Assembly (NCBI RefSeq): GCF_900103225.1
Contig: NZ_FNJH01000002.1
Span: 778,345 to 842,344, forward strand
Direction of reading: 5' to 3'
Source of the DNA: Pseudomonas congelans
GTDB lineage: Bacteria; Pseudomonadota; Gammaproteobacteria; Pseudomonadales; Pseudomonadaceae
DNA length: 64,000 bases
Within the stretch, counting starts at the first letter, position 1, and each line of letters opens with the position of its first letter. This document shows, in pieces, positions 26,300 to 38,834 of this stretch. A program made the position numbers and the translations under genes. The notes under the pieces are model-generated. The model saw nothing but the letters and a program-made list of their open reading frames with translations, did not search any database and had not been told where the DNA came from.

Positions 26300-26818
26300 T
26301 CAGAACGGCATCTTGTAGTGCAGTGCGTAGCTTTCTATACCATCGTTCGGCTCTTTGATGCCGGCGTTGGAGTAGTGGGTCGCACGGATACCGACTTCAT
26401 GCCCGCCCGCGAAGCGCAGACCAAAACCGATACGGTCTTCGAAGTTGAAGGCAGAACCGAACTTGCGGTCTTCAACCTGAGTGTTTGAGAACACCGAGAC
26501 GCCGATACCGGCTTCTACGTATGGCTTGACGTTGCCGTTGCCGAATTCGTAGACCAGAACCGGGGAGAACGACAGGCTGTGGTTATCCTTGTAGTCCTTA
26601 CCATCCCAGTAGGTGTAGGCGCCATCCCAGTAGCCGGTCAGACGGCCGATGTCGCTTTGCAGCCAGGTTTTATCCCAATCAAACTGTACGCCCAGACGAT
26701 AAGTCATGGTGGACTCGCCGGTCTGACCGACCGAAAACTCAACACCATCAGCCTGCGCGATTGAAGCTTGCCCTGCCAAAGCGGCCGCAATCACGGCCAG
26801 GCAAAAGAGTCTCTTCAT
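26300..26818 (-). CDS. pagL: PagL-type lipid A 3-O-deacylase
   Basis: A 172-residue outer-membrane beta-barrel enzyme with signal peptide (MKRLFCLAVIAAALAGQASIAQA). It removes the 3-position acyl chain from lipid A. HYSNAGIKEPNDGIES contains His148, Ser150 and Glu162, with the same spacing as the P. aeruginosa catalytic triad His126/Ser128/Glu140. Alternating beta strands and a C-terminal aromatic residue (YKMPF) fit a barrel. It stands 117 bases downstream of murI on the same strand and may have its own promoter in that AT-rich gap. Confidence 0.9.
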   Translation of the reverse strand: MKRLFCLAVIAAALAGQASIAQADGVEFSVGQTGESTMTYRLGVQFDWDKTWLQSDIGRLTGYWDGAYTYWDGKDYKDNHSLSFSPVLVYEFGNGNVKPYVEAGIGVSVFSNTQVEDRKFGSAFNFEDRIGFGLRFAGGHEVGIRATHYSNAGIKEPNDGIESYALHYKMPF

Positions 26819-26935
26819 GAGAAACGTCCTAAATATATTAAATTGTACGAAAAGTGTTGGAATTCATCAGCCGCTTTTATAGAAGCCGCGGAGGCGACGT
26901 TAGTTCACCCCAAAAGCGCCTTTTTCACGTTTTTT

Positions 26936-27736
26936 TTACAAACGGAAGCTTCTCACATTGCCGACGTTTTGCGACAAAAAAGGTAGGATTTTTCTGAAAT
27001 TGTCCGGTATGTCACTAGACCAGTACAAAGTGTCTCGGGCGACACCACTGGCAAGCACGCCGGACCGCGCCAAAAGACGCTGCAGCTGCCGCGCTACTGC
27101 GGCCCCGGTATCGATCAGGGTGACCGACTCGGGAAGCATTTCGCGCAGCAATGGCTTGAGAAACGGGTAGTGAGTGCAGCCCAGAATGATCGTGTCACAG
27201 CGCGCCGCCAGCAACGGCTCGACATAATGCTGCAGCAATTGACGGATTTGCGGACTGACCAGGTCGCCGGTTTCGATCAGTTCGACCAGCCCTGGGCACG
27301 GCTGGGTCACGACCCGTACATCGCTGGCAAAACGGTCCAGCAAGGCAGCAAACCGTGCGCTTTGTAGCGTTCCGGTAGTCGCCAGCACTCCGACGACACC
27401 GCTGCGGGTCGCCTCGGCAGCCGGTTTGACCGCAGGCTCCATGCCGACAATCGGCCAGTCGGGGTAGCGCTGACGTATGTGCGACACACCTGCTGCCGTA
27501 GCCGTATTACAGGCGACAACCAGCGCCTTGGCCCCCTGCTCGCGGAAAAATCCGGCAATCGTCAGGCACCGCTCGATGATGAATTCGGGAGTTTTTTCGC
27601 CGTAGGGAATGTGCCCGCAGTCCGCCAGATACAGCAGCGACTCGCTGGGCAACAGCTGACGGATTTCATTGAGCACCGACAGACCACCGACCCCGGAATC
27701 GAAGATTCCGACCGGCGCATCGCTGCCATGGCTCAT
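26936..27736 (-). CDS. murI: Glutamate racemase
   Basis: A 266-residue enzyme supplying D-glutamate for peptidoglycan. [19 protein letters not shown] is the N-terminal signature; the two catalytic cysteines are in [11 protein letters not shown] and [14 protein letters not shown] use the ATG at 27736, seven bases past the moeB stop. An ATG at 27751, overlapping moeB by eight bases and preceded by AGGGCGAG, is a real alternative. It belongs to the hemA-prfA-prmC-moeB-murI string. Confidence 0.92.
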   Translation of the reverse strand: MSHGSDAPVGIFDSGVGGLSVLNEIRQLLPSESLLYLADCGHIPYGEKTPEFIIERCLTIAGFFREQGAKALVVACNTATAAGVSHIRQRYPDWPIVGMEPAVKPAAEATRSGVVGVLATTGTLQSARFAALLDRFASDVRVVTQPCPGLVELIETGDLVSPQIRQLLQHYVEPLLAARCDTIILGCTHYPFLKPLLREMLPESVTLIDTGAAVARQLQRLLARSGVLASGVARDTLYWSSDIPDNFRKILPFLSQNVGNVRSFRL

Positions 27737-27743
27737 ATGCACG

Positions 27744-28523
27744 TCAAGCATGCTCGCCCTGCACGCTGGCCGGACCACAGACGCTGCACGCCGGGTCACG
27801 CTTGACCTTCAGCTCACGGAAACGCGTGCTCAAGGCGTCGATCAACAACAGTCGACCGACCATGGGCTCGCCAAAGCCGGCCAGCAGTTTCAACGCCTCC
27901 AGCGCCTGCAGGCTGCCAACCAGACCGACCAGCGGCCCGATGACACCGGCCTCGCTGCAGGTCAGTTCGGCTTCGCTGCCATGCCCGTACAGACAATGGT
28001 AACAAGGGCTGTCCGCACGACGCGGGTCGAACACCGACAACTGTCCTTCGAGCCGGATGGCCGCCCCACTGACCAACGGCTTGCCAGCAGCGACACAGGC
28101 GGCATTGACCGCTTCGCGGGTGGCGAAATTATCCGAGCAATCCAGCACCAGATCGACAGCTTGCACCGCCGCCTTCAGTGAGTCGGTGTCCAGCGCAGTA
28201 CGATGAGCGACAAGGGTGATCTCGGGATTGATAGCGTTGAGCCGCGCGAGGGCCGAATCTACCTTGGCCTGCCCGATGCTCTGCGTGTCGTGGATAATCT
28301 GGCGTTGCAGGTTGGTCAGGTCGACGTGATCAAAATCCGCCAGATGCAGTTCACCAACCCCTGCGGCGGCCAGATACAAGGCTACCGGCGAGCCAAGCCC
28401 GCCGACGCCCACGACCAGCGCACGACTTTGCTTGAGTCGCAACTGGCCGTCGATATCAACGTGTTGCAGCAGAATCTGGCGACTGTAGCGCAGCAGTTCC
28501 TGATCACTCAGCACGGCTTGCAT
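27744..28523 (-). CDS. moeB: Molybdopterin-synthase adenylyltransferase
   Basis: A 259-residue E1-like enzyme that adenylates the C-terminus of MoaD in molybdenum cofactor synthesis. [21 protein letters not shown] and [17 protein letters not shown] form the nucleotide site, and [14 protein letters not shown] and [12 protein letters not shown] are conserved. Zinc cysteines lie in CYHC and CSVC. The start overlaps the prmC stop by 16 bases. Confidence 0.9.
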   Translation of the reverse strand: MQAVLSDQELLRYSRQILLQHVDIDGQLRLKQSRALVVGVGGLGSPVALYLAAAGVGELHLADFDHVDLTNLQRQIIHDTQSIGQAKVDSALARLNAINPEITLVAHRTALDTDSLKAAVQAVDLVLDCSDNFATREAVNAACVAAGKPLVSGAAIRLEGQLSVFDPRRADSPCYHCLYGHGSEAELTCSEAGVIGPLVGLVGSLQALEALKLLAGFGEPMVGRLLLIDALSTRFRELKVKRDPACSVCGPASVQGEHA

Positions 28524-29341
28524 CCGAACGTGATGCGCTCATGCTCGCCCAGATCACGACGGGTCTGAATACGCTCGAAGCCCTGGCGGATCAGCAGCTC
28601 ACGCACCGCAGGCCCCTGATCATAGCCATGCTCCAGGAGCAGCCAGCCATCTGCATTGAGGTGTGCAGGCGCCTGTTCGATGATCGTGCGCAAGTCATCC
28701 AGCCCGTCGGAACCGGCTACCAGCGCGCTGCTCGGCTCAAAACGCACGTCACCGGCCGACAGATGTGGATCGGCGTCGGAAATATAAGGCGGGTTGCTGA
28801 TGATCAGGTCGAACTGTCGGCCTTGCAGGCCACTGAACCAGTGGCTTTCGAAAACTTCGGCGTTGTTCAGTTGCAAGCGCTTCCGGTTGCGTTCGGCCAA
28901 GGCGACAGCCTCTGGCACACGGTCAACCGCGGTGACCTTCCATTGCTGGCGTTCGTTGGCCAGCGCCAGCGCAATCGCGCCGGTGCCGGTGCCGAGATCC
29001 AGCAACTGAGCAGACGCGAAGGCAGGCACCAGCTCCAGTGCCGCCTCGACCAGCATTTCGGTCTCGGGGCGCGGGATCAACGTGTGCGGTGCGACTTCCA
29101 GATCCAGCTTCCAGAAGCCCTGCTGGCCGAGAATATAAGCCACTGGCTCGCCCTTGCGGCGGCGCTCCATGTAGCCGGCGAATGCCACTGCGGCTTCGGT
29201 GCTGACAATTCGCTCGGGCCAGGTGTGCAGAAAACTGCGCGGTTTGCCCAGCGCTGCCGCCAGCAGCAACTCGGCATCAAGCCGTGCAGTCGGTGAATCG
29301 GGAAGCTCAGCGCTTCTGAGTACACTTGCGATGATGGTCAT
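28508..29341 (-). CDS. prmC: Release-factor glutamine methyltransferase
   Basis: A 277-residue SAM methyltransferase that methylates the GGQ glutamine of release factors. LLDLGTGTGAIALALANE is the SAM site, IISNPPYISDAD the catalytic NPPY motif, and RPETEMLVE the family's substrate-side block. It starts immediately after the prfA stop (adjacent codons), so substrate and modifying enzyme are made together. Confidence 0.95.
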   Translation of the reverse strand: MTIIASVLRSAELPDSPTARLDAELLLAAALGKPRSFLHTWPERIVSTEAAVAFAGYMERRRKGEPVAYILGQQGFWKLDLEVAPHTLIPRPETEMLVEAALELVPAFASAQLLDLGTGTGAIALALANERQQWKVTAVDRVPEAVALAERNRKRLQLNNAEVFESHWFSGLQGRQFDLIISNPPYISDADPHLSAGDVRFEPSSALVAGSDGLDDLRTIIEQAPAHLNADGWLLLEHGYDQGPAVRELLIRQGFERIQTRRDLGEHERITFGCKPC

Positions 29342-30424
29342 TTACTCACCCAGTGCCGCAAGTTGGTCAGCCTGATATTCAGCAAGTAGCGGCTCTATCA
29401 CTGCATCGACTCCGCCTGCCAGAACTTCATCCAGCGAATACAAAGTCAGGTTCACGCGGTGATCCGTCACTCGCCCCTGAGGGAAGTTATACGTACGTAT
29501 GCGTTCGGAACGATCGCCCGAACCCACTAGCAGCTTGCGTTCGCTGGCGATGGCATTGGCCGCCGCGCTGGTCTGCTGATCATTCAGTTTGGCAGAGAGC
29601 CAGGACATTGCCCGGGCTCTGTTCTTGTGCTGCGAACGCTCTTCCTGGCACTCGACGACAATACCCGACGGCAAGTGAGTAATGCGGATCGCCGAGTCGG
29701 TTTTGTTGACGTGCTGACCACCGGCGCCCGAAGAACGGTAGGTGTCGACACGCAGGTCGGCAGGGTTGATCTCGATCGCCTGCTGCTCGTCAGGCTCCGG
29801 TAACACTGCAACCGTACAGGCAGAGGTATGGATACGGCCCTGGGATTCGGTCTCCGGAACACGCTGCACACGGTGCGCGCCGGACTCGAATTTCAGCTTG
29901 CCATAGACGCTTTCACCCTCGACACGTGCAATGACTTCCTTGTAGCCGCCATGCTCGCCTTCGTTTTCGGAAAGAATCTCGACCCGCCAGCCACGCCGCT
30001 CGGCGTAACGCGAATACATGCGGAACAGGTCGCCGGAGAAGATCGCCGCTTCATCGCCGCCGGTGCCCGCGCGGATTTCCAGAAACACGTTACGACCGTC
30101 GTTCGGGTCCTTGGGCAACAGCATGCGCTGCAATTGCGCTTCCAGCTCGACCAGTTGCTGCTTGGTTTCGCGAACTTCCTCGACGGCCATTTCGCGCATG
30201 TCCGGATCACTGTCCTTGAGCAGCGCCTGGGCGCCCTCCAGATCCCCCTGCACCCTGAGCAACTGCGCGTAGAGCGCAACGACCGGCTCCACTTCGGCGT
30301 ATTCACGGGAATAGGCGCGAAAGCGTGTCTGATCGCTGATGACTTCCGCATCGCCGAGCAGCGCGGTCAGTTCCTCGAAACGGTCGCTGAGCACATCCAG
30401 CTTATTGAGCAGTGAAGCTTTCAT
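29342..30424 (-). CDS. prfA: Peptide chain release factor 1
   Basis: A 360-residue factor recognising UAA and [21 protein letters not shown] contains the universal GGQ loop, and the PxT-type stop-recognition region lies near [19 protein letters not shown]. The length and the final LAALGE are normal. It overlaps hemA by four bases (ATGA). Confidence 0.96.
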   Translation of the reverse strand: MKASLLNKLDVLSDRFEELTALLGDAEVISDQTRFRAYSREYAEVEPVVALYAQLLRVQGDLEGAQALLKDSDPDMREMAVEEVRETKQQLVELEAQLQRMLLPKDPNDGRNVFLEIRAGTGGDEAAIFSGDLFRMYSRYAERRGWRVEILSENEGEHGGYKEVIARVEGESVYGKLKFESGAHRVQRVPETESQGRIHTSACTVAVLPEPDEQQAIEINPADLRVDTYRSSGAGGQHVNKTDSAIRITHLPSGIVVECQEERSQHKNRARAMSWLSAKLNDQQTSAAANAIASERKLLVGSGDRSERIRTYNFPQGRVTDHRVNLTLYSLDEVLAGGVDAVIEPLLAEYQADQLAALGE

Positions 30425-31698
30425 TGCGGGGTTTTATCCGTCGAGCCCTCACCGAGGGCAAATAGTTCCTGGGCCATGGCCAGCGCATCGACGCGACCTT
30501 CGGCAGACAGCTTCTTGAGCTGCACGCTGGGTGCATGCAGCAATTTGTTGGTCAGGCCACGTGCCAGCTGGATCAGTACGTCCTCGGCATTGCTGCCGTT
30601 GGCCAGCATACGTTGCGCCTTGCTCAGCTCTTCGTCACGCAGCCGTTCGCTTTGCTGACGATAGGCGCGCAGCACGTCGACTGCAGCCAGTTCGCGCAAG
30701 CGCGACATGAAGTCCTCGGCACCCACGCTGACCAATTGCTCGGCGGCCAGCGCAGCGCCCTGACGGCTCTTGAGATTCTCTGCCACCACTTCGTGCAGAT
30801 CATCAACGCTATACAGGTAAACATCGTCCAGCTCGCCGACCTCAGGCTCGATATCCCGCGGTACGGCGATATCGACCATGAAAATCGGTTTGTGCTTACG
30901 CAGCTTCAGCGCACTTTCGACAGCGCCCTTGCCCAGAATCGGCAACTGGCTGGCCGTCGAGCTGATCACGATATCGCTGTTGACCAGCTCCGCCGGGATG
31001 TCCGACAGCAGCACGGCGTGCGCACCGAACTCGGCGGCGAGCATGCTGGCGCGTTCGAGCGTGCGGTTGGCAACCACGATACGCTTGACGCCCAGATCAT
31101 GCAGATGCCGGGCGACCAGAGTAATGGTCTCGCCTGCACCGATCAACAAGGCCTGGCTGCGTTGCAGGTCACTGAAAATCTGTTTCGCCAGGCTGACTGC
31201 GGCAAAGGCCACAGAGACCGGGTTTTCGCCAATGGCGGTGTCGGTACGCACCTGTTTGGCGGCGCTGAACGTCGCCTGGAACAGACGGCCGAGCAATGGC
31301 CCGACCGTGCCGGCTTCGCGGGCAACAGCATAGGCGGATTTCATCTGGCCGAGAATCTGCGGCTCGCCGAGCACCAGCGAATCGAGCCCCGAGGCGACAC
31401 GCATCATGTGCCGCACCGCGGCGTCATCTTCGTGCACATAAGCGCTGGCGCGCAGTTCTTCAAGACTCAGGTGATGATAATCGGCGAGCCAGGCAAGAAT
31501 ACTGTCCGCGCCGAGGTGCTCGTGTTCGATGTACAACTCGCTGCGGTTGCAGGTAGAAAGGATCGCAGCCTCGCGGCTCTCCGTCAGTTGGCAGAGCTGC
31601 TGCAATGCCTCGACCAGCTGTTCCGGGGTAAATGCCACACGCTCGCGAACGTCGACCGAGGCGGTCTTATGGTTGATACCGAGTGCAAGGAAGGCCAT
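30421..31698 (-). CDS. hemA: Glutamyl-tRNA reductase
   Basis: A 425-residue enzyme reducing glutamyl-tRNA to glutamate-1-semialdehyde, the first step of C5 heme synthesis. [30 protein letters not shown] (catalytic Cys) and [17 protein letters not shown] are signatures. [16 protein letters not shown] binds NADPH, and the C-terminal dimerisation helices are present. It is the first gene of the operon, divergent from the TPR lipoprotein. Confidence 0.96.
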   Translation of the reverse strand: MAFLALGINHKTASVDVRERVAFTPEQLVEALQQLCQLTESREAAILSTCNRSELYIEHEHLGADSILAWLADYHHLSLEELRASAYVHEDDAAVRHMMRVASGLDSLVLGEPQILGQMKSAYAVAREAGTVGPLLGRLFQATFSAAKQVRTDTAIGENPVSVAFAAVSLAKQIFSDLQRSQALLIGAGETITLVARHLHDLGVKRIVVANRTLERASMLAAEFGAHAVLLSDIPAELVNSDIVISSTASQLPILGKGAVESALKLRKHKPIFMVDIAVPRDIEPEVGELDDVYLYSVDDLHEVVAENLKSRQGAALAAEQLVSVGAEDFMSRLRELAAVDVLRAYRQQSERLRDEELSKAQRMLANGSNAEDVLIQLARGLTNKLLHAPSVQLKKLSAEGRVDALAMAQELFALGEGSTDKTPQ

Positions 31699-31924
31699 TC
31701 AGGGTCGCAGGTGGTGACGTGAAGCCGGTAATTGTCCTACTTCGATAAGCTCAGAACAACCACCACATATTATTGTCCCACTACAATCGCTCGTCGCAGA
31801 CCGTGCTTTCGGGTCCGCGACACTGCAAACACACGCATTGCATCAGTTTTTCCGACGGCTGTGGGTTTTGCCAACAGCCTTGTGTCATGATGCTCCCACC
31901 GCAGGTAAGCCGCCCTTCTTATAT

Positions 31925-33652
31925 ATGAATAGATCCTCCGCGTTGTTCCTTGCTCTCGCCTTTCTAGGTGGCTGTCAGTCCATGACCCCCGCCTCGTCAC
32001 AGCCTGTGCCCGCTCAAAAGGACGCCCCGCCCGCGCCTGAAGCCAAGCCGCAGGTCTATGGTTCGTTCACTCAGGACACCCTGGTCAGCCTGTTGAGCGC
32101 GGAGCTGGCGGGCCAGCGCAACCGCTTCGACATCGCCCTGGACAACTACGTGACCCAGGCGATCAAGACTCAGGACCCGGGGGTCTCGGAGCGCGCTTAT
32201 CAGATCGCCGAGTACATGGGCGCCGATCAGTCGGCGCTGGATACCGCGCTGATCTGGGCGAGGAACGCACCGGGCAATCTTGAAGCACAGCGAGCTGCCG
32301 CCATCCAACTGGCGCGCGCCGGTCGTTACGACGATTCGCTGGTGTACATGGAGAGAGTCCTGCAAGGCCAGGGCGATACGCACTTCGACTTCCTTGCCCT
32401 GTCGGCCGCCGAAACAGATCCGGACACCCGCAATGGTCTGCTCAAGAGCTTTGACCGACTGCTGGGCAAGTACCCGAACAACGGCCAGCTGATTTTCGGC
32501 AAGGCGTTGTTGCTGCAGCAGAACGGCGACTCCGAACAGTCGTTGAAACTGCTCGAAGACAACCCGCCCAAAGAAGGTGAAATCGCGCCGATTCTGCTGC
32601 ACGCCCGCCTGCTGCAAAGCATGAATCGAGGCAAGGAAGCGGTGCCCCTGCTGGAAAAAAGCATCAAGAAATACCCGGACGACAAGCGCCTGCGCCTGAC
32701 GTATGCGCGCATGCTCGTCGAGCAGAACCGCATGGAAGACGCCAAAGTGCAGTTTTCCGCGCTCTTGCAGCAGTATCCGGATGACGACGAGCTGCGCTTC
32801 TCGCTGGCACTGGTGTGCCTTGAGGCCAAGGCCTGGGACGAAGCAGCGGGCTATCTGGAAGAACTGATCGCCCGCGGCGCGCATGTAGATTCGGCGCACC
32901 TGAATCTGGGCCGCATCCACGAAGAGCGCGAGGACCCGCAAAGCGCGCTCAACGAATACGCTCAGGTAGGCCCTGGCCCGGACTTCCTGGCGGCGCAATT
33001 GCGCCAGGCCGATATTCTGGTCAGCAATGGCAACGGTGCGGAAGCCGCCAAAAGGTTGTCCGAAGCACGCGCCGAAGAGCCCGATTATGCCGTCCAGCTG
33101 TACCTGATCGAAGCCGAAACCCTGACCAGCAATGATCAACTGGATCGTGGCTGGCAGGTGTTGAATCAGGCGCTCAAGCAATACCCGGACGACGCCAACC
33201 TGCTGTATACCCGCGCCATGCTGGCTGAAAAACGCAATGATCTGGCCCAGATGGAAAAAGACCTGCGGAGCATCATCAAGCGCGAGCCGGAAAACGCCAT
33301 GGCGCTGAATGCGCTGGGCTACACCCTTTCCGATCGGACCACGCGCTATACCGAAGCACGCGAATTGATCGAAAAAGCCCACAAGATCAACCCTGATGAC
33401 CCGGCAGTGCTCGACAGCCTTGGCTGGGTGAACTACCGCCTGGGTAATCTGGACGATGCCGAGCGCTACCTGCGCCAGGCCCTCGAACGCTACCCAGACC
33501 ACGAAGTAGCCGCCCATCTGGGCGAAGTACTCTGGGCCAAGGGCGAGCAGCGCGAAGCCAAAAAAGTCTGGGCCAAGGCCCTGGAACAACAACCCGACAG
33601 CACCGTCCTGCGCAGCACATTGCGACGCTTGACCGGATCAGAGACCCTTTGA
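31925..33652 (+). CDS. Tetratricopeptide-repeat lipoprotein
   Basis: A 575-residue lipoprotein: [20 protein letters not shown] gives the lipobox, followed by a Pro/Ala-rich linker. About ten TPR units follow, for example [42 protein letters not shown] and [21 protein letters not shown]. It is the homologue of the TPR protein next to lolB in P. aeruginosa (PA4667 position). A scaffold role at the outer membrane is likely. I use the ATG at 31925 because the signal starts there; the ribosome site is poor. The stop is four bases before lolB. Confidence 0.85.
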   Translation: MNRSSALFLALAFLGGCQSMTPASSQPVPAQKDAPPAPEAKPQVYGSFTQDTLVSLLSAELAGQRNRFDIALDNYVTQAIKTQDPGVSERAYQIAEYMGADQSALDTALIWARNAPGNLEAQRAAAIQLARAGRYDDSLVYMERVLQGQGDTHFDFLALSAAETDPDTRNGLLKSFDRLLGKYPNNGQLIFGKALLLQQNGDSEQSLKLLEDNPPKEGEIAPILLHARLLQSMNRGKEAVPLLEKSIKKYPDDKRLRLTYARMLVEQNRMEDAKVQFSALLQQYPDDDELRFSLALVCLEAKAWDEAAGYLEELIARGAHVDSAHLNLGRIHEEREDPQSALNEYAQVGPGPDFLAAQLRQADILVSNGNGAEAAKRLSEARAEEPDYAVQLYLIEAETLTSNDQLDRGWQVLNQALKQYPDDANLLYTRAMLAEKRNDLAQMEKDLRSIIKREPENAMALNALGYTLSDRTTRYTEARELIEKAHKINPDDPAVLDSLGWVNYRLGNLDDAERYLRQALERYPDHEVAAHLGEVLWAKGEQREAKKVWAKALEQQPDSTVLRSTLRRLTGSETL

Positions 33653-33656
33653 CGTT

Positions 33657-34274
33657 ATGTTTTTGCGCCACCTAATCGTATTCAGCCTCATCGCCCTGCT
33701 CACCGGCTGCGCCGGCCTCACCTCCCGCGAAGCCGTTCAGGGCAAAGGTGACCCCGCGCAATGGCGCGAGCACAAACAACAACTGAGCAGCCTCGATGGC
33801 TGGCAGATCAACGGCAAGGTCGGTATCCGCGCGCCAAAAGACTCAGGCAGCGGCACCCTGTTCTGGCTGCAGCGCCAGGATTATTACGACATTCGCCTGT
33901 CCGGCCCGCTCGGTCGTGGCGCGGCGCGCTTGACCGGCAGGCCGGGGGCGGTGGTGCTCGAAGTCGCCAATCAGGGCCGCTACGAAGCCACGTCACCAGA
34001 ATCACTGCTGCAGGACCAACTGGGCTGGAAACTGCCCGTGTCTCATCTTGTATGGTGGGTACGCGGCCTGCCGGCACCTGACAGCAAAAGCAGCGTCACA
34101 CTCGATGGCGACAGCCGGCTGGCCAGCCTTGAACAGGATGGCTGGCAGGTGGAATACCTCAGTTACGTCGAGCAGAACGGCTATTGGCTGCCGGAGCGCG
34201 TCAAGCTGCACGGTCAGGATCTGGACGTAACGCTGGTCATCAAGGACTGGCAGCCTCGCAAACTGGGGCAATGA
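33657..34274 (+). CDS. lolB: Outer-membrane lipoprotein receptor LolB
   Basis: A 205-residue lipoprotein that accepts lipoproteins from LolA and inserts them into the outer membrane. The signal reads [61 protein letters not shown] and [13 protein letters not shown] are LolB blocks. It lies between the TPR lipoprotein and ispE, with which it overlaps or nearly abuts. Confidence 0.93.
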   Translation: MFLRHLIVFSLIALLTGCAGLTSREAVQGKGDPAQWREHKQQLSSLDGWQINGKVGIRAPKDSGSGTLFWLQRQDYYDIRLSGPLGRGAARLTGRPGAVVLEVANQGRYEATSPESLLQDQLGWKLPVSHLVWWVRGLPAPDSKSSVTLDGDSRLASLEQDGWQVEYLSYVEQNGYWLPERVKLHGQDLDVTLVIKDWQPRKLGQ

Positions 34275-34276
34275 CC

Positions 34277-35125
34277 ATGAGCACGCCACAACTGGTTTTG
34301 CCTGCCCCGGCAAAACTCAACCTCATGTTGCACATTCTGGGACGCCGCCCTGACGGCTATCACGAACTGCAGACGCTGTTTCAGTTTCTCGATTACGGCG
34401 ACGAACTGGGTTTTACCGTTCGCGACGATGGCGAGATTCGCCTGCAGACCGACGTTCCCGGTGTCCCGCATGACAGCAACCTGATCGTCAAAGCTGCCCG
34501 CGCCCTGCAAAAACAGTCCGGTTGCACACTGGGCATGGACATCTGGCTGGAAAAACGCCTGCCCATGGGGGGCGGTATCGGCGGCGGCAGCTCGGATGCA
34601 GCGACCACCCTGCTCGCCCTGAATCATTTATGGCAGCTCGGCTGGGATGAGGATCGCCTGGCGCAACTGGGCCTGACGCTAGGCGCCGATGTACCGGTTT
34701 TCGTACGTGGACATGCCGCTTTTGCTGAGGGCGTCGGTGAAATTCTCACCCCGGTGGACCCGGAAGAACCGTGGTATTTGGTACTCGTTCCGCAAGTCGC
34801 TGTAAGTACAGCAGAAATTTTTTCAGATCCGTTGTTGACACGCGACACGCCGCCCATTAAAGTGCGCCCCGTTCCCAAGGGAAACAGTCGAAATGACTGT
34901 AAGGCGGTTGTAGAGAGGCGTTACCCAGAAGTACGTAACGCTTTGAATTTGTTAGGTAAATTTACCGAAGCAAAATTAACCGGAACTGGAAGTTGTGTGT
35001 TTGGGGCCTTCCCAAACAAAGCTGAAGCTGATAAAGTCTCGGCCCTTCTTACAGAGACCCTTACGGGGTTCGTAGCGAAAGGAAGCAACATCTCGATGTT
35101 GCATCGCAAGCTGCAAATTCTGTAG
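34277..35125 (+). CDS. ispE: 4-diphosphocytidyl-2-C-methyl-D-erythritol kinase
   Basis: A 282-residue GHMP kinase of the MEP isoprenoid pathway. [24 protein letters not shown] is the N-terminal signature, [21 protein letters not shown] the ATP-binding loop, and [14 protein letters not shown] the C-terminal GHMP motif. I prefer the ATG at 34277: ACTGGGG is eight bases upstream, whereas the ATG at 34271 is too close to it. Confidence 0.95.
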   Translation: MSTPQLVLPAPAKLNLMLHILGRRPDGYHELQTLFQFLDYGDELGFTVRDDGEIRLQTDVPGVPHDSNLIVKAARALQKQSGCTLGMDIWLEKRLPMGGGIGGGSSDAATTLLALNHLWQLGWDEDRLAQLGLTLGADVPVFVRGHAAFAEGVGEILTPVDPEEPWYLVLVPQVAVSTAEIFSDPLLTRDTPPIKVRPVPKGNSRNDCKAVVERRYPEVRNALNLLGKFTEAKLTGTGSCVFGAFPNKAEADKVSALLTETLTGFVAKGSNISMLHRKLQIL

Positions 35126-35162
35126 CAGGAATTGAGTGCCAGGCACTCGATTGATTCAATAC

Positions 35163-35237
35163 AGGGGCGTCGCCAAGCGGTAAGGCAGCAGGTTTTGATC
35201 CTGCCATGCGTTGGTTCGAATCCAGCCGCCCCTGCCA
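35163..35237 (+). tRNA. tRNA-Gln (anticodon UUG)
   Basis: 75 bases including the encoded CCA. Acceptor arm AGGGGCG pairs with CGCCCCT. The anticodon stem GCAGG/CCTGC encloses TTTTGAT, giving anticodon TTG. The T arm reads TGGTTCGAATCCA. It lies between ispE and prs, as in other pseudomonads. Confidence 0.97.
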
Positions 35238-35282
35238 TTTTCTATACTCATCCAGGTTACCCTCAGCCTCTAGGTACTGCGC

Positions 35283-36224
35283 GTGTCCAAGATGATGGTC
35301 TTTACGGGGAATGCCAACCCCGATCTCGCTCGGCGTGTAGTACGTCAGCTGCATATCCCACTGGGTGATGTTTCTGTCGGAAAATTTTCCGACGGTGAAA
35401 TCAGCACTGAGATTAATGAAAACGTCCGCGGTAAAGACGTCTTTATCATTCAGCCGACCTGCGCACCCACGAACGACAACCTGATGGAACTCGTCGTGAT
35501 GGCTGATGCCTTCCGTCGCTCCTCAGCGTCCCGAATCACTGCTGTGATTCCCTACTTTGGTTATGCCCGCCAGGATCGCCGCCCGCGCTCCGCTCGTGTT
35601 GCAATCAGCGCAAAAGTTGTCGCTGACATGCTGACCGTAGTGGGAATCGACCGTGTGCTCACGGTTGATCTTCATGCTGACCAGATTCAGGGCTTCTTCG
35701 ACATTCCGGTAGATAACATCTACGGCTCCCCCGTTCTGGTGGACGACATCGAAGATCAGCGCTTTGAAAACCTGATGATCGTTTCCCCGGATATCGGTGG
35801 TGTCGTGCGTGCACGTGCTGTCGCCAAATCCCTGGGTGTCGATCTCGGTATCATCGACAAACGCCGTGAGAAAGCCAATCACTCCGAAGTGATGCATATC
35901 ATTGGTGATGTCGAAGGGCGTACCTGCATTCTGGTTGATGACATGGTCGATACCGCCGGCACTCTGTGCCACGCGGCCAAGGCCCTGAAAGAGCATGGTG
36001 CTGCCAAGGTCTTCGCCTACTGCACACACCCTGTGCTGTCGGGTCGGGCGATTGAAAACATTGAAAATTCCGTGCTGGACGAACTGGTAGTGACCAACAC
36101 CATCCCGTTGTCCGCCGCAGCTCAAGCCTGTGGCCGTATCCGTCAACTGGATATTGCCCCGGTAGTCGCCGAAGCGGTTCGCCGCATCAGCAACGAAGAA
36201 TCGATCAGCGCGATGTTCCGTTAA
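35283..36224 (+). CDS. prs: Ribose-phosphate pyrophosphokinase
   Basis: A 313-residue enzyme making PRPP, the precursor for Hpt and Upp reactions as well as nucleotides, His and Trp. [52 protein letters not shown] and [17 protein letters not shown] (PRPP loop) are signatures. It starts with GTG at 35283. A strong terminator follows. Confidence 0.96.
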   Translation: MSKMMVFTGNANPDLARRVVRQLHIPLGDVSVGKFSDGEISTEINENVRGKDVFIIQPTCAPTNDNLMELVVMADAFRRSSASRITAVIPYFGYARQDRRPRSARVAISAKVVADMLTVVGIDRVLTVDLHADQIQGFFDIPVDNIYGSPVLVDDIEDQRFENLMIVSPDIGGVVRARAVAKSLGVDLGIIDKRREKANHSEVMHIIGDVEGRTCILVDDMVDTAGTLCHAAKALKEHGAAKVFAYCTHPVLSGRAIENIENSVLDELVVTNTIPLSAAAQACGRIRQLDIAPVVAEAVRRISNEESISAMFR

Positions 36225-36243
36225 CTGACATCACGCAGACGAA

Positions 36244-36285
36244 AAGCGCCCCGCCCTGACATCCGGTCAGGGCGGGGCTTTTTTG
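36244..36285 (+). terminator. Rho-independent terminator after prs
   Basis: AAAAGCGCCCCGCCCTGAC, loop ATCC, GTCAGGGCGGGGCTTTTTTG: a very stable stem followed by six T. Confidence 0.93.
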
Positions 36286-36348
36286 CCCATACCATCCGAG
36301 CGCTGGTCGCAAACGCAACGGTGGATGTGGTTAATTTGGAGATACAAC

Positions 36349-36963
36349 ATGAACGAATTTACCCTGAATGCAGAACAGCGTTCCGACCTGGGGAAAGGTG
36401 CGAGCCGCCGCCTGCGTCGTCTCGCTAGCCTGGTTCCAGCTGTAGTCTACGGTGGCGACAAAGCCCCCGAGTCCATCAGCATGCTGGCCAAGGAAGTTGC
36501 CAAACTGCTGGAAAACGATGCGGCCTACAGCCACATCATCGAGCTGAACGTTGGTGGCAAGAAGCAAAACGTCATCATCAAGGCGCTGCAACGTCACCCG
36601 GCCAAGGGCCACGTGATGCACGCTGACTTCGTGCGCGTTATTGCCGGCCAGAAACTGACCGCAATCGTGCCTATCCACTTCCTGAACGAAGAAGCTCCGG
36701 TCAAGAAAGGCGGCGAGATTTCGCACACTACCACTGAACTGGAAGTGACCTGCCTGCCGAAAGACCTGCCTGAGTTCATCGAAGTCGATCTGGGCGCGCT
36801 GGAAGTGGGTGACAACGTTCACCTGTCCGAACTGAAAGCGCCTAAAGGCGTTGAGTTCGTCGCTTTGGCACACGGTACTGACCTGGCAATCGCCAACGTC
36901 CACGCACCGCGTATCGTCAAAGACGAAGAAGAAGGTGAAGCTGAAGAAGGCGCTGCCGAGTAA
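36349..36963 (+). CDS. rplY: 50S ribosomal protein L25 (Ctc form)
   Basis: A 204-residue L25/general-stress Ctc-type protein that binds 5S r[29 protein letters not shown] is the N-terminal L25 domain, followed by the C-terminal TL5/Ctc beta domain ([20 protein letters not shown]) and an acidic tail. TTGGAGATACAAC precedes the ATG at 36349, which fixes the start. Confidence 0.95.
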   Translation: MNEFTLNAEQRSDLGKGASRRLRRLASLVPAVVYGGDKAPESISMLAKEVAKLLENDAAYSHIIELNVGGKKQNVIIKALQRHPAKGHVMHADFVRVIAGQKLTAIVPIHFLNEEAPVKKGGEISHTTTELEVTCLPKDLPEFIEVDLGALEVGDNVHLSELKAPKGVEFVALAHGTDLAIANVHAPRIVKDEEEGEAEEGAAE

Positions 36964-37000
36964 TTCATTACTTGGTAACGTCGGAGTTGCTCAGGAGACA

Positions 37001-37061
37001 TCGCGAGCGATAGCAGGCAAAGCGGGCGAGATCGCTGAGTTTACATCATGGTAAATGAGCA
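37001..37061 (+). repeat. Relative of the 11342 MITE interior
   Basis: GCGAGCGATAGCAGGCAAAGC and then GGCGAGATCGCTGAGTTTAC, up to GTAAATGAGCA, follow the interior of the hpt/upp element (about 11361-11428) with a few changes and small gaps. The terminal inverted repeats are absent. It sits between rplY and pth. Confidence 0.45.
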
Positions 37062-37127
37062 GTTTTCGTCCACATTGCCGCTGTCGTCAGCGGTTCAACC
37101 CTCAACTCCAAAGGAAGAGCCCCTGTC

Positions 37128-37712
37128 GTGACCGCCATACAACTGATCGTGGGCCTGGGAAATCCAGGCGCCGAATACGAACAGACCCGGCATAACGCAG
37201 GGGCTTTTTTTGTTGAGCGTATTGCTGCGGCGCAACGAGTCAACCTCGTTCCCGAGCGCAAATTCTTTGGCCTGACCGGACGCTTTACGCACCAGGGTCA
37301 GGATGTTCGTCTGCTGATTCCCACCACCTACATGAACCGCAGCGGCCAGGCTGTCGCGGCACTCGCCGGCTTTTATCGCATTCCGGTCGAGTCGATTCTG
37401 GTGGCGCATGACGAACTTGACCTGCCTCCGGGCGTTGCCAAACTCAAAGTAGGCGGCGGTCACGGCGGTCATAACGGGCTGCGCGACATCATTGCGCAGC
37501 TCGGCAATCAGAATACATTCCATCGCTTGCGGCTTGGCATTGGCCACCCGGGCGATGCCAGCAAGGTATCCGGTTTTGTCCTGGGTCGAGCGCCACGCGC
37601 CGAGCAGGAAAAACTGGACGCCAGTATCGACTTTGCCCTCGGCGTGCTGCCGGATATCTTCGCCGGTGAATGGAACCGGGCGATGAAAAACCTGCACAGC
37701 CAGAAGGCCTGA
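37128..37712 (+). CDS. pth: Peptidyl-tRNA hydrolase
   Basis: A 194-residue enzyme releasing peptides from stalled peptidyl-t[24 protein letters not shown] contains the conserved Asn and catalytic His, [13 protein letters not shown] and [11 protein letters not shown] hold further active-site residues, and [13 protein letters not shown] completes the set. GTG start at 37128 with AAGGAAGAG before it. Confidence 0.95.
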   Translation: MTAIQLIVGLGNPGAEYEQTRHNAGAFFVERIAAAQRVNLVPERKFFGLTGRFTHQGQDVRLLIPTTYMNRSGQAVAALAGFYRIPVESILVAHDELDLPPGVAKLKVGGGHGGHNGLRDIIAQLGNQNTFHRLRLGIGHPGDASKVSGFVLGRAPRAEQEKLDASIDFALGVLPDIFAGEWNRAMKNLHSQKA

Positions 37713-37733
37713 CATCACTCGAGGGGAAACACC

Positions 37734-38834
<1,101 letters not shown>

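Noticed and set aside
25989..26318. 109-codon plus-strand frame in the structured repeat
   Set aside because: It runs through palindromes and into the end of pagL, with no ribosome site; it is the kind of spurious protein that this repeat creates.
31997..33592. 531-codon minus-strand frame opposite the TPR lipoprotein
   Set aside because: Shadow of the TPR gene; repetitive hydrophobic text reflects the reverse complement of the repeats.
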